64,000 nt of DNA, from the NCBI RefSeq assembly GCF_001718695.1, contig NZ_CP013421.1, positions 248,001-312,000 on the forward strand, read 5' to 3'. The position numbers and the translations under genes were made by a program. This DNA is from Burkholderia ubonensis (GTDB lineage Bacteria > Pseudomonadota > Gammaproteobacteria > Burkholderiales > Burkholderiaceae). The notes beneath the pieces were generated by a model that had not been told where the DNA came from, made no database searches, and saw only the letters and a list, made by a program, of their open reading frames with translations. Below are positions 1 to 9,838 of the stretch, in pieces; within the stretch, counting starts at the first letter, position 1, and each line of letters begins with the position of its first letter.

Positions 1-850
1 CCTCGGCACGCTGTTGTACGATCGCGGCCGCCAGTTCCTGCGCGTGGCTGCGTTGTGCCGCCAGCTCATGCTCCTGGTTCAGCGCCGTTTGCTCCTTGTC
101 CAGATAGTCGGTGCGCGCGACGTATTTATCGGCTACCAGAGACGCATAGTCGTTCGCTTGTCGGCGGGCCAAAGGTGCGGTCGCTTCCAGCTTCGCGATC
201 TGCTGCCGCGTAGTACCGAGTTCGGCGTCGCGCTTCAGCAGTTCGGCTTGAGCGCTGTGCAGTTTGTCGCGGTACTCGAAGTAGATGCCATCAGCGAGGT
301 GCTGCGCTTCGAGCTGCTGCGCGTCACTCGCGTCGTCGATCTTCGTCAGCGTCGGCGATGTGCCTGCACTCTGCGCCTGCAATAATGCGCGACTTCTCTC
401 GGCCATCAACGCGGCGTCAAGGCGGCTTTGACGGGCCTTGTCGGCATCGGCAGCCGCTTGCGTCGTGTCAAGCTCCATCAACAAGTCACCCGCCTGCACG
501 CGTTGACCATCGCGCACCAGGATGCGGCGCACGACTCCGGTAAGCGCCGGCTGGATCGTTTTAACTTGCTGCTTCGGAATCAACTTGCCAGGGGCGACGG
601 CCACAATGTCTAGCTTGCCGATCAGCGCGATCAGCACGACCAAGACGGCCAGCGCGACAACGATTCGCATTGTCCACATTGGCAGCGGATGGACGGGCGT
701 TTCGACCAATTCGAGATGCGCCGGCAGAAAAGCGCGTTCGTGGGGTAATTTCATCCGGGTATCGTTTTCGTGGCGGGCGTGCCACGCTTCGCGAAAAACC
801 GTCGCATACCGACCCAACAGGGCAATGAGCGCCTGAAATTTCATGTTCAT
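1..850 (-). CDS. HlyD-family membrane fusion protein (partial, runs off window)
   Basis: The frame stays open from an ATG at 850 to the window edge, so only the N-terminal ~280 residues are visible. It has a cytoplasmic N-terminus, one membrane segment around residues 62-77 (VVALAVLVVLIALIGKL), then a biotinyl-lipoyl-like beta segment (GVVRRILVRDGQRVQAGD) and a long alpha-helical coiled-coil hairpin rich in Ala, Gln and Glu. This is the order of a type I secretion periplasmic adaptor, which links the inner-membrane ABC exporter to a TolC-type outer-membrane channel. It lies 11 bp downstream of the ABC exporter gene on the same strand, so the two form an operon. An alternative ATG two codons inside (844) is possible. 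Substrate unknown; in this family it is often a large RTX protein or adhesin. Confidence 0.88.
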   Translation of the reverse strand, partial: MNMKFQALIALLGRYATVFREAWHARHENDTRMKLPHERAFLPAHLELVETPVHPLPMWTMRIVVALAVLVVLIALIGKLDIVAVAPGKLIPKQQVKTIQPALTGVVRRILVRDGQRVQAGDLLMELDTTQAAADADKARQSRLDAALMAERSRALLQAQSAGTSPTLTKIDDASDAQQLEAQHLADGIYFEYRDKLHSAQAELLKRDAELGTTRQQIAKLEATAPLARRQANDYASLVADKYVARTDYLDKEQTALNQEHELAAQRSHAQELAAAIVQQRAE

Positions 851-861
851 AGCGGCGGCGA

Positions 862-2699
862 TCAGGCGTTTTGCAGCGCGACAAGGTGCGCGTAGTAGCC
901 GCGCTTTTGGAGCAAGGTCTCGTGCGTGCCCTTTTCGACAATCCGCCCCTTGTCCATCGCGATGATGTGGTTCGCATGCCGGACCGAGCTGAGCCGGTGC
1001 GCGATGATGATCACCGTGCGTCCCGCGCACATTGCCTTCATGTTGTTCTGAATAATGTGCTCGGTCTCGAAATCGAGCGCGCTCGTCGCTTCGTCGAAGA
1101 TCAGGATGCGTGGGTTCGTTACCAGCGCTCGCGCAATGGCGATCCGCTGGCGCTGACCGCCAGACAGATTGGCCCCCTGTTCGCCCACCATCGTGTCGTA
1201 GCCTTCCGGTAACTCCGAGATGAAATCGTGAGCGCCCGCGAGTTGCGCGGCGCGAATCACGATGTCCAGCGACGCGGCCGGATCCGTGACGGCAATGTTC
1301 TCGCGAATCGAACGATTGAACAGGCGGTTCTCCTGCAGCACGACGCCGATTTGCCGGCGCAGCCACGCCGGTTCAGCGAGCGCCAGGTCGATACCATCGA
1401 TGCGCACGCGTCCTTGTTCGGGCAGGTAGAGGCGCTGCACGAGTTTCGTCAGCGTGCTCTTGCCCGACCCCGAGCGTCCCACAATGCCAATGACTTCCCC
1501 TGCGGCGATGTCGAGCGATACGTCATCGAGAATGGCCGGTCCGTCTGAGCGGTAGCGACAGCGGACCGATTGGAAGCTGATATTGCCCCGCACGGCGGGC
1601 AATGTCTGTCGGCTCTGTGCGAGCTCAGTTCGGGTGTTCAAGATGTCGCCCAGGCGGCTCATCGAGACGCCGACCTGCTGAAAATCCTGCCAGAGCTGCG
1701 CGAGCCGCAACACCGGCGCGGCGACATGCTGGGACATCATGTTGAACGCAACGAGCTGGCCGACGGACAATCGGCCTTCAATGACCAGACGTGCGCCCAA
1801 ATACAGCGTCACCAGCGAGACGAGCTTGCCGACCAGCTGGATGAGCTGTTGACCGATATTGCCGAGCGTCGTCACGCGAAAGCCGGCGGCCACGTAGCCC
1901 GCGAGCTGATTGTCCCAACGGCGTGTAAATTGCGGCTCGATCGCCATGGACTTGACGGTCTCGACACCCGACACGGTTTCGACCAGAAAAGACTGGTTAT
2001 CCGCCGTGCGCGCGAATTTCTCATCGAGCCGCTTGCGCAGGATCGGCGTGATCAGCATCGAGATGCCTGCATAGACCGGCAGCGAGACGACCACAACCAG
2101 CGTCAGCCAGACGCTGTACAGGCACATGACCGCGATAAAGATGATCGAAAAGAACAAATCGATGACGGCCGTGAGTGCTTGCCCGGTCAGAAAGCTGCGA
2201 ATGTTCTCAAGCTCGCGCACGCGAGCCACCGTGTCACCGACGCGGCGCGCGCCGAAGTACGCCAGCGGCAAGGTCAACAAGTGCCTGAACAGCTTCGCGC
2301 CGAGCTCGACATCGATCCGGCTCGCAGTATGGGCCACGTAATTGCGCACACCCGTCAGCAGAATTTCGAACACGCCACTGACGAGCAGTGCGACACACAC
2401 CACGTTCAGCGTTTCGAAAGCCCGATTGACCAGCACCTTGTCCATTACCACCTGAAACATCAGGGGCGAGATCAGCGCGAACAACTGAAGCGCCGCGGAC
2501 ACTGCCGTCACTTCGAGAAGCAAGCGGCGATACTTGACGATGGCGGGCACGAACCACGAAAAATCGAAGTGCGCGAGCGTGCTGGCCAACGACGCGCGCG
2601 AGGTCAACAGCAAGAGCTGTCCACCGGTTCGCGCCATAACGTTTGCCGGGGAAGTCACTTCCGTCTGCTGGGCTCCGGCTTCGACGATTAGCGCCTTGT
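862..2699 (-). pseudogene. Type I secretion ABC exporter, N-terminus removed by IS3
   Basis: The product resembles HlyB/RtxB/LapB exporters: a partial C39-like degenerate peptidase domain, a six-helix ABC membrane domain beginning near [15 protein letters not shown], and a nucleotide-binding domain with Walker [10 protein letters not shown], signature LSGGQRQR and Walker [13 protein letters not shown]. The family starts with about 60-70 further residues that are absent here. The frame crosses at 2699 into the left end of an IS3 element, and the next in-frame ATG (2775) lies inside that element, giving a foreign leader of about 25 residues. The membrane and ATPase domains are complete, so a chimeric protein could still be made from an IS-borne start. 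The native start and promoter are gone. The HlyD-like gene follows directly. Confidence 0.85.
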
Positions 2700-2759
2700 T
2701 GAGGCCGGTCGGAAAAAATGGAAGCCAACGTTTCGTAAAATCGAGAAACGGAGGCATGG

Positions 2760-3062
2760 ATGAATCGAATTCCAAGAGCGGTCTATACGAAGGAGCTTCG
2801 CGACGAAGCGGTCAAGTTGGCGTTGGCCGAAGGTGTGGGGGTATCGGAAGCTTCCCGGCGCTTGTCGATCCCAATCAAGACGCTGGCAAACTGGGTGCGC
2901 GCGGCGAAGGCCGGTAAGCTGAAAGATGTCGGCCGGCACCAGAGGCCACTGACGGAAATGGAGGCCGAGCTGGCGCAGGTCAAGCGCGAACTGGCCGAGG
3001 TCAAAATGGAGCGCGATCTGCTAAAAAAGTTCGCGACGTACTTCGCGAAGGAGTCGCGGTGA
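2760..3062 (+). CDS. IS3-family transposase OrfA
   Basis: A 100-residue protein with an N-terminal helix-turn-helix (residues ~10-50, including [19 protein letters not shown]) and a C-terminal leucine-zipper-like helix ([23 protein letters not shown]), the usual OrfA plan. The gene ends in an A6G run (CTAAAAAAG around 3020), a typical -1 slippage site. Ribosomes shifting there would produce the OrfAB fusion that is the active transposase. The stop overlaps the GTG of orfB (GTGA). Confidence 0.9.
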   Translation: MNRIPRAVYTKELRDEAVKLALAEGVGVSEASRRLSIPIKTLANWVRAAKAGKLKDVGRHQRPLTEMEAELAQVKRELAEVKMERDLLKKFATYFAKESR

Positions 3063-3934
3063 AGTACGGCGTGATCGAACAAATGCGACAGGACTATCCC
3101 GTGCCGCCGATGTGCCGCGTGCTGGGTGTATCGGTGAGCGGCTACTATGCGTGGCGCAAGCGCGGGCCGTCCGAAAGAACGCAGCAGGAGCCTCGCCTGG
3201 AAGCGGAGGTACTTGCGGCACATCAGCGAACTCGGGAAAGCTTCGGGCCCGAGCGCCTGAAGCAACATCTCGATGAACGTGGCGTGCGAATCGGCGTGCA
3301 CCGGATCAGGCGACTGCGTAGAAAACTGGGACTGCGCTGCAAGCAGAAACGCCGGTTCAAGGCCACGACGAATTCGAAGCACGACCTGCCTGTCGCGCCG
3401 AATCTGTTGAACCAGGATTTCTCAGTGACCGCGCCCAATCAGGCCTGGTGCGGTGACATCACCTATATCGCGACCGACGAGGGCTGGCTGTATCTTGCCG
3501 GCCTGAAGGACCTGTACAGCGGCGAAATCGTCGGCTATGCGATGAGCGAACGTATGACGAAAAATCTGGTCATGCAGGCACTGTTTCGCGCTGTCGCAAC
3601 CCGACGACCGCCGGCGGGCCTGATTCATCATAGCGACCGTGGGTCGCAATATTGTGCGCTGGCTTATCAAGCACTCATCGGCCAGTTTGACATGCGCGCG
3701 TCGATGAGCCGCCGTGGCAACTGCTACGACAACGCGCCCATCGAATCCTTCTGGGGAACGCTGAAGAATGAACTGGTCTATCATCAACGCTTCGCCACGC
3801 GCGAGCAGGCGCGCCTGGCGATCAGCGAATACATCGAAATCTTCTACAACCGGCAGCGCACGCAGGCGCGTCTGAACTACCAATCGCCTGTCGCGTTCAC
3901 GCAGCGCTTCTATTTGAATCAGATCGCTGCTTAA
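3059..3934 (+). CDS. IS3-family transposase OrfB
   Basis: A 291-residue DDE integrase-core protein. The N-terminal HTH_21-like region (residues ~1-90) precedes the rve catalytic core. The catalytic triad is visible as D in WCGDITYI, D in HHSDRGSQY and E in NAPIESFWGTLKNE. The C-terminus ends with the usual FYNRQRTQARLNYQSPVAF signature. The length is normal for the IS3 group, the frame is intact and it overlaps orfA. This copy is therefore probably transposition-competent, unlike the truncated copy at 29836. Confidence 0.92.
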   Translation: MKYGVIEQMRQDYPVPPMCRVLGVSVSGYYAWRKRGPSERTQQEPRLEAEVLAAHQRTRESFGPERLKQHLDERGVRIGVHRIRRLRRKLGLRCKQKRRFKATTNSKHDLPVAPNLLNQDFSVTAPNQAWCGDITYIATDEGWLYLAGLKDLYSGEIVGYAMSERMTKNLVMQALFRAVATRRPPAGLIHHSDRGSQYCALAYQALIGQFDMRASMSRRGNCYDNAPIESFWGTLKNELVYHQRFATREQARLAISEYIEIFYNRQRTQARLNYQSPVAFTQRFYLNQIAA

Positions 3935-3967
3935 CCCGTTGGCCTCCACGAATTCCGTCCGACCTCA

Positions 3968-4165
3968 CTCTGTCCACAACTCCTATCGTGGACACGACCG
4001 GTCATTCGTGTCCTTCATAGGACATCATGGCACTCGTCACCGAGCGTTCACAGACGGTACTGGTCTCGTGCTTACCCTCGATGCATATGAGGCCATGGCC
4101 GTGGAACTTGCTTGTTCGCCAGACAAGCTTGGCGCAATCAGGCAAAAGCTCCATGTGGCAAAGGA
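3968..4165 (+). pseudogene. C-terminal remnant of an OGT/SPINDLY-type glycosyltransferase
   Basis: Between the IS3 right end and an IS30 fragment, one frame reads TLDAYEAMAVELACSPDKL followed by a Lys/Arg-rich helix. This is the last helical segment of bacterial O-GlcNAc-transferase-like (SPINDLY) proteins, which usually read YEALALxLAxxPxxLAxLRxxL and continue with LFDTxRFTRHLE. The expected FDT motif is missing because the sequence runs into IS30 DNA near 4165. No start codon or TPR region is left. Such enzymes glycosylate Ser/Thr or Asn residues of surface proteins, so this may be the relic of an adhesin-modifying enzyme. The family call rests on about 40 residues. Confidence 0.5.
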
Positions 4166-4403
4166 CCCGGGTCGACCGCTTCCTTGCCGTTGGCATGATG
4201 CCGCCGTGGGGTCGAACAATCGCGTGAATGGATGCTGCATGCTTGCCTAGCGAGCGGCCGATGTCGCTTAACGACTCACCGTCTTTCCATCTTTGCCACA
4301 ACAACGCTTTTTGTCCGGCGGATAGCCCACACCGCTTCTTCTTGCTCACCTACCTTACCTCCTGGGGCGACATTAGACCAGAAGGTGTTGCGATGACTAG
4401 TTG
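4160..4403 (-). pseudogene. IS30-family transposase fragment (N-terminus)
   Basis: From an ATG at 4349 the frame reads SAGQKALLWQRWKDGESLSDIGRSLGKHAASIHAIV and then GGIMPTARKRS, the N-terminal helix-turn-helix of IS30-family transposases. It then leaves the family pattern near 4165, where it joins the glycosyltransferase remnant. The catalytic DDE domain is absent. Upstream, TTCAACTAGTCATCGCAACACC (reading leftward from 4403) looks like an IS30-type terminal inverted repeat and marks the junction with the next IS3 fragment. The fragment cannot transpose. Confidence 0.72.
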
Positions 4404-4736
4404 AACGCGCCGCCGCTTTTTTTGCGATCTCAAGTTCCATTTGCAGGCGCTTGATCTCGGCGCGCATGCGCGAAAGCTCCATCTGCTCCGGCGTAACTGG
4501 CTTCGCTCCGGCTCCATTCAGCTTGCCCGACGCCTCGGCCTTTACCCAGTGGCGCAGCGTCTGCTCCGACATGCCCAGTTCCCGGGCCACCATAGCAAAG
4601 CCCTGGCCGTCCTTGACCCGCTGCACGGCTGCAACCTTGAATTCCGGCGTGTACGATTGTTTCGGTACCTTGAACATCCCTGATTCCCTTCCTTTCCGTC
4701 GAGTTTATACATGACTCGATGGAAGGCGAAATTTCA
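4404..4736 (-). pseudogene. IS3-family OrfA fragment, broken by IS30
   Basis: From an ATG at 4677 the product begins MFKVPKQSYTPEFKVAAVQR and continues with a helix-turn-helix and the coiled-coil EQMELSRMRAEIKRLQMELEIAKKAAA. That is an IS3-family OrfA unlike the one at 2760. It stops matching at an A7 run followed by GCGGCGGCG, exactly where the IS30-type end begins. A possible left terminus TGAAATTTCGCCTTCC starts at 4736. No orfB remains. Confidence 0.75.
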
Positions 4737-4753
4737 GGGGAAGCTCAATGAAC

Positions 4754-5425
4754 CTAACTTTTCGGGGCGGGCGGAGAGGTAACCAATCCGCTTTCGAGTG
4801 CGTACCGGATAAGTTCAGCATCGCCCCCAACGCCGAGTTTTTCCATTGCCATCGCCTTCTGCGTGCTGATAGTTTGCTTGCTGCGATTCAGCCGCTTAGC
4901 GATCTCGGTAATCGATAGACCTGATGCAAATAGCCGCGCAACTTCGAGTTCGCGTGGAGACAGCAGCTGCCCGATGTTCACGGCTTCGTTGCCCGTCACA
5001 ACCTTCTCGATGGTCGGGGACAAGTATGAGCCGCCCGCATAGCTGCTATGGATAGCCGTGATGATGTGGCCAGTGACATCCGATTTGCTGAGGATGGAGT
5101 TAATCCCGACTGACATAAGCGCACGTATGACTGCCGGACTATCCATCATCGTCAGTGCGACGATGCCAACATGCTGGAAATGGCGCCGCAAGTGTTCGAA
5201 GAGCGCTAGTCCATCGACGCTCTCGCCACTGGGCATTGAGTAGTCGGAAACTACCACGTCGCATGGCTGCTTCTCGAGCGTGGCAATCAGTTCTGGCGCG
5301 TTCCGGCAGGTCGCAACGATTTCGATCGTAGAGACGTGCTCCAGCGTATAAACGAGACCGCTCAATATAGTAGGATGATCGTCTGCGATTACGACCTTAA
5401 TCGAAAACTCGTTTCTAGCCCTCAC
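4754..5425 (-). CDS. LuxR/NarL-type response regulator
   Basis: A 223-residue two-domain regulator. The receiver domain has the acidic pair D15/D16 (IADDHP), phospho-acceptor D61 (VVVSDYSMP), a Thr in VALTMMD and the invariant Lys in ILSKSD. The C-terminal LuxR HTH runs from LSPRELEVARLFASG to SKQTISTQKAMAMEKLG. The GTG start at 5425 has GGGGAAATC just upstream. It is divergent from the hybrid sensor kinase at 5616, its likely partner, and lies beside the fimbrial operon. The architecture resembles BvgA/RcsB regulators of adhesins. A second, related regulator sits at 16022. Confidence 0.9.
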   Translation of the reverse strand: MRARNEFSIKVVIADDHPTILSGLVYTLEHVSTIEIVATCRNAPELIATLEKQPCDVVVSDYSMPSGESVDGLALFEHLRRHFQHVGIVALTMMDSPAVIRALMSVGINSILSKSDVTGHIITAIHSSYAGGSYLSPTIEKVVTGNEAVNIGQLLSPRELEVARLFASGLSITEIAKRLNRSKQTISTQKAMAMEKLGVGGDAELIRYALESGLVTSPPAPKS

Positions 5426-5615
5426 GATTTCCCCGTCATATGTTCTTGCCGATTACGATTCTCCTAGCATCTCCGATCGCTCGCCACGCCAGGAGGTGAA
5501 GCATACTAGGATATGCTCCCTGTAGTGTATTCAATCTCGGCCGGCTGGCAACCTCCCGCTCGCCCGTGGGCTGGGTGGGCTGTGCACGAGGTCCTCCGTT
5601 CCCGCGTCGCGAACC
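5426..5615. promoter_or_regulatory. Divergent intergenic region, regulator / sensor kinase
   Basis: These 190 bp separate two divergently transcribed signalling genes and must hold both promoters. I see no convincing -35/-10 pair or operator palindrome. GGGGAAATC at the left edge is the probable ribosome-binding site of the leftward regulator. The right part is GC-rich and could encode a longer leader for the sensor. Confidence 0.4.
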
Positions 5616-8600
5616 GTGACAGCACGCCGAGGACTGCGACATGCAAACTCACCTAGCATCAAGCGTAATCGATATTTGCCAGCCATGCGTCCATCATCAC
5701 CTGCCAGTTTTCTCGCCCGCTTTCGCGTCCATCATCGGAACGTTCTGTTCTTGGGCGCGGCCGCGCTGACGCTCTTCATCTTGTTCGCATTCGTGCTGGC
5801 GCTCATCGGGTTCGCCCGAGAGGAGCTTAACGATGAGCGGAAAGCGTTCCAGCGTAATCTGGGGCGCGTCATGGACATCGCCCGGGCGAGTGAAACCCGG
5901 GTTCGCATTGTCGCGACGGGAATCGAGGCCGCGTGGGAGAGCGCCGGCTCAGGAGACGAGAACGATGTGAGGACGTTCGAGGCACAAGGCGGTCGGATTG
6001 TGTTCCCCGCAGGCCCGGGTGCGCGCGGTGCACTTGTTCTCCGTCTTTCCAGCATACAGCGAGCGGACGGTGAATCGGAGGAACATTTCCTTGCCGTCAC
6101 GAAGAACACTGCTGGCTCGAGCGGTAATCTGGTGAAGACGATGAACGACGCCGTCGACCTTCGATGGGGACTGGGCGGCTATATCGTCACGCCGAGCGCT
6201 TCCATGGTTGGTATCAATCCGCTGCCCGATGTATTAAGTCCACAGGCGCAGCGCACCATACGGGATCCGCTCCGTCTGTTGAGCTACTACGGAACGGGAC
6301 TCTCGAATCTTGCCCCCTGGGCTATTGCGCAGCAAGGCGGCGCCCGGTCACTCCGCTGGCTGCCTCCAGCGATTGATCCTCTGAGCGGGAGATCGAAGTT
6401 CCGTGTCCTGGCGCTCGTTAAGGTGAACCGCCGACCGTCCGCAGTCGTAGCGGGCGAATTCAGCCCGGAGCGACTACTCGATCGATTAGTGCCAGGGTCA
6501 TTTCCCGGTGCGTATTGGGTCTTCGACGAGCGCACTGAGCCGGTGACTAGCACGGTATCCGGTCGATTCGGGGGGGGGAGATCAGGCACGTTGTGGGCGG
6601 TTGCCGGAAATCGGCTCCGGCGCCGGGCGACGCTGCCGAGACATACGGCGACGGCAACCTATTGATGTGTGCGCCGCTTGGCGCGACCGGATGGACGCTG
6701 GTCTATTCGTTGCCAATTCAAATCGTCGCCGCTCGCGTTGCGCGGGATATTACGGCACCTGCCATTGTCACCGGCCTCGCCATCGTCCTGTTGTGGGTCT
6801 TTGTCTTTCTGTTCAATCGCAGGATTCTCGCGCCACTGTTCGAGCGCTCGCAGCGCATATTCGAAAGCGAGCATCTGAGTCGGACTCTGATCGAAACCGC
6901 ACCGGTCGGACTGGCGCTTGTCAACGCGAACAGTCATGGAGTGTTGCTGGAAAGCGCACATATGCAGGCACTCGAAAGGCGCATTGCGACGGCGGTTGGC
7001 GCCGGGATCGGCGACGTACTCAACTATCATGCACCTGCCGCATTTGAAGCGTCGCGCCGCGGTGAATCACCGGCATTCGATTTCGAGCTGAACCTGCCCA
7101 CCGAAGACGGCACCATGATCGATGTTGCCGCGAAATTGGCCCCGTCTCGTTACCAAGGGCAACCGGTGGTCGTGGCGGCGCTGACGGATGTCACGTCTGA
7201 CAGACAACTGGCACGTCAGCTTGCTGCCGCCAAGCAGGCAGCGGACAGTGCAAACGCAGCTAAGAGTGCATTTGTTGCCTCGATGAGTCATGAAATCCGG
7301 ACGCCGCTGAATGGGATTCTTGGCCATCTTGAGCTGCTTGAGCGGCTGCCGCAGGCTGCGCCGGTCGCTGCGCGGGTGCGGATCATTACGTCATCGTCGC
7401 GGGCCTTGCTGGGGATACTCGACGACATCCTTGACTTTTCGAAAATCGAGGCAGGCGAGATGAGTTTCGAATCGATCCGGTTCGATGCGGCGGAACTCAT
7501 TCGCGAGGCGATCATGATGTTCATGCCGCTCGCGCAGCGCAAGCAGCTGGAATTGAAAGCCTCGATCGATCCGGCGCTTCCGCGGTACGTCATCGGCGAT
7601 CCTGGGCGAATCCGTCAGATCTTCGCAAACCTGCTGGGTAACGCTATTAAGTTCACGGATCGCGGGCACGTCTCAATCGACGTGGGCATGGGCGAGGGTG
7701 GAGCAGCATCGCGGCTCGTGATCCGCGTGACCGACACCGGGATCGGCATTCCGTCGGACCGTCTGGCACGCATCTTCGATGCATTCGAGCAGGTTGACGT
7801 GTCGGTTACGCGTCGATTTGGCGGAACGGGGCTGGGGCTGGCACTGTGCAAACGCATGGCTGAGGGCATGGGCGGCTCGATCGACGTGGCCAGCGAGGTG
7901 GGCCATGGCAGTGTCTTTACGGTGATGCTGCCGATTCTCCCGTACATCGGAGCGATGCCGGTACACGCTGTTGGGTCGCAAGCGACGGAGGTAGAGCCAG
8001 ATACGCGCGGCATCCACGTGCTCGTGGTGGAAGACCACGAAGTGAATCGCGAACTGATTCGCGAGCAGCTCGCTGCACTGGGCTATACGAGTGACATCGT
8101 TGAGAACGGTCTGATCGCGCTGCGACACTTCAATGAGCGGCACTACGATCTTGTGCTAACTGACCTTGCGATGCCCGTCATGGATGGCTATACACTTGCT
8201 GCTTGCCTACATAGTCAAGGCGCGCGGACACCGATCATTGCAATCACGGCTGACGTCACCGCTACCGATTCACAGCGGTTTCGCGAGGCAGGCATATCCG
8301 GCATCCTACTCAAGCCGATGTCGCTTGCCTCGATCGATGCGGCAGTGCGGCGCTATCTGATGCTAGCGGCTGATCCTCGGGCAGCGGCGGCGATCGAAAC
8401 GGTGCCCGGGCATGCGGCTTCGGTGCTATCGGATGAATCGCGAACCACATTGGAGCGGCTCACCGCTGAATCGCTTCAGTCGGCGGAGGCAGCGATGGCG
8501 CAAGGTGACCGGGCGACGATATCAGCGCAGATTCATTCTATTAAGGGGGCATTCTCGATGATTCATGTCGGAGAAGTCGTCGACGCATGTTCGAAACTTG

Positions 8601-8752
8601 AGGCGTTGCTCGCCGGTGATTCGAACACCGCTTCCCGTGATATCGAGGAGACGCTGTCGGACGTGAAGAGACGAGTATCCTCCGCACTGGCTGCAACAGC
8701 GCGAAGCGAAGAAGTCGGCCAGCTTGGGGACGGCTCAGGAAACGGGGAATAG
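5616..8752 (+). pseudogene. Hybrid sensor histidine kinase (BvgS/RcsC-like), frame broken at a G9 run
   Basis: Two overlapping frames encode one protein. Frame 1 (5616-6665) has a membrane segment (NVLFLGAAALTLFILFAFV) and an extracytoplasmic sensing region. Frame 2 (open from about 6580 to 8752) has a second membrane segment, a PAS-like region, HisKA with the His at about 7289 (SMSHEIRTPLNG), HATPase_c (NLLGNAIKF, DTGIGIP, GGTGLGL), a receiver with Asp at about 8162 (LTDLAMPVMDG) and an HPt domain with His at about 8534 (IHSIKG). The frames do not join at the nine-G run 6570-6578; ten or seven G would join them in the reading frame. As written the kinase half lacks its sensor. A start at ATG 5684 is also possible. 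This four-domain phosphorelay probably feeds the flanking response regulators. Confidence 0.85.
6570..6578 (+). repeat. G9 homopolymer at the sensor-kinase frame break
   Basis: Nine consecutive G follow TTC and precede AGATCAGG. In the upstream frame the run is three Gly codons and the frame then ends at 6665. A single extra G (or two fewer) would continue into the kinase frame. Such tracts are classic slipped-strand mispairing sites, and also common places for homopolymer length errors. Confidence 0.8.
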
Positions 8753-8799
8753 AGCACGTCTAATCTTACTGTGTCAATAAATTCATGCCATTATAGAAA

Positions 8800-9215
8800 T
8801 TTATTCATCCATGGCGTGAGGAATGATGGACTGGGAGAGACGTCATTCGAGGCGTATCTGGAACATTTGTGTGAAGCGCTTGGGCATAACGATCGCGACT
8901 CAGGATTGAGGGGCTATTGCCAAGGGCTGATGCTGCCAATTCGGCGCAAGAGCGTCGAGCCGCTGGCGGCACATCTGGAACCGGAACGTGTAAGCGCGCG
9001 ACACCAGTCGCTGCATCATTTCGTGGTGAAGTCGGAATGGTCCGATACGGCGCTTTTCGAGCAAGTGCGGCGCTGGGTGCTGCCGCACATGGACCCGGCT
9101 GGCGGGTTGTACTGGATCATTGACGACACGGGTTTCCCCAAGAAGGGTAAGCATTCGGTCGGCGTAGCGCGGCAATACTGCGGCCAACTGGGCAAGCAGG
9201 ACAACTGTCAGGTTG
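8800..9215 (+). pseudogene. IS701-type transposase N-terminal fragment
   Basis: About 130 residues match the start of IS701/IS1452-like DDE transposases: [22 protein letters not shown], then a segment ending [21 protein letters not shown], which holds the first catalytic Asp region ([11 protein letters not shown]), then [17 protein letters not shown]. The match stops at about 9215, where unrelated leftward ImuB sequence begins. The central and C-terminal catalytic residues are missing. It lies just after the sensor kinase. Confidence 0.75.
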
Positions 9216-9760
9216 CGGTGAGCCAGCCGGTCAGCTGCAGGATCAGCCGGCGCGCGACGAACAGCAGCGCCTCGGCGTGCTCGACGCGGTCCATCAGTTC
9301 GACGCGCGTGTCGAACGACGGCGGCGTTTCTAGCCAGTCGTAGGCGGCCGGCGCGGTGCCGGCGACCTGGTCGAGCCAGTCGAGCAGTTGCGTGCCGCAT
9401 CGTTTCTTCAACCCAGCGCGCGGCAAGCGCTGCAGATCGGCGAGCGTTTCGCAGCCGAGATCCTCAAACCAGTTCGCATAGCGCCGGGCGTCCGGCGCCA
9501 CGATGAGAGGCACGCGCGCGAGCGCGCGGATGCCGTGAAAGAGGCGCAGGCCCGCCGTCACGTCGAGTACCACCACGGCTTCGTCGGCGTCGACGACGCT
9601 CGGTGTGAACTGCAGGAGCGCATAAGCAACCCCAAGCACGAGTTCGCGCTCTCGAGCGGCGCGATCGAGCGCCACGACGCGGCCGCCCTCGAGCACGACG
9701 AGCCCCCGCGCATCGCCCGGCGATGGCGATCGGCCTGGGCGGTGCAGAGATCGCTTGTCA
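9212..9760 (-). pseudogene. ImuB-like (Y-family polymerase-related) pseudogene, internally deleted
   Basis: Leftward, the frame reads LLQFTPSVVDADEAVVVLDVTAGLRLFHG and then jumps to RRYANWFEDLGCETLADLQRLP, a helix-hairpin-helix region, and a little-finger-like end ([37 protein letters not shown]). This is the order of ImuB, the catalytically dead DinB-like partner of the ImuA-ImuB-DnaE2 mutasome. The segment between GIRALAR and the APDARRYANWFEDL part is deleted, the N-terminus is degraded, and the C-terminal third is cut off by IS701 DNA. It is a relic of a damage-tolerance cassette; no imuA or dnaE2 is in the window. Confidence 0.72.
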
Positions 9761-9838
9761 CGCCTGCTGTCCTTCGCCAGTAAAAGCGTACGCGCATAGC
9801 ACCGTTCCTTGATGCAGTTTGACCCCGGGAGATTGAAA

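Larger units (their letters stand above)
2700..3967 (+). mobile_element. IS3-family element, copy A (complete)
   Basis: The left end begins TGAGGCCGGTCGGAA and the right end reads TTCCGTCCGACCTCA, its reverse complement at 13 of 15 positions. The enclosed 1,268 bp hold overlapping orfA and orfB. The left boundary is confirmed by a second copy at 29836 that shares sequence from this point on but not before it. I see no matching target duplication at the two flanks, so the element may have been rearranged after insertion. It interrupts the ABC exporter on the left and abuts a glycosyltransferase fragment on the right. Confidence 0.85.

Noticed and set aside
1570..2691. 373-codon rightward open frame opposite the ABC exporter
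   Set aside because: It is the antisense shadow of a GC-rich coding region. The product is rich in Arg, His, Gln and Asp with no domain, whereas the leftward frame has all ABC motifs.
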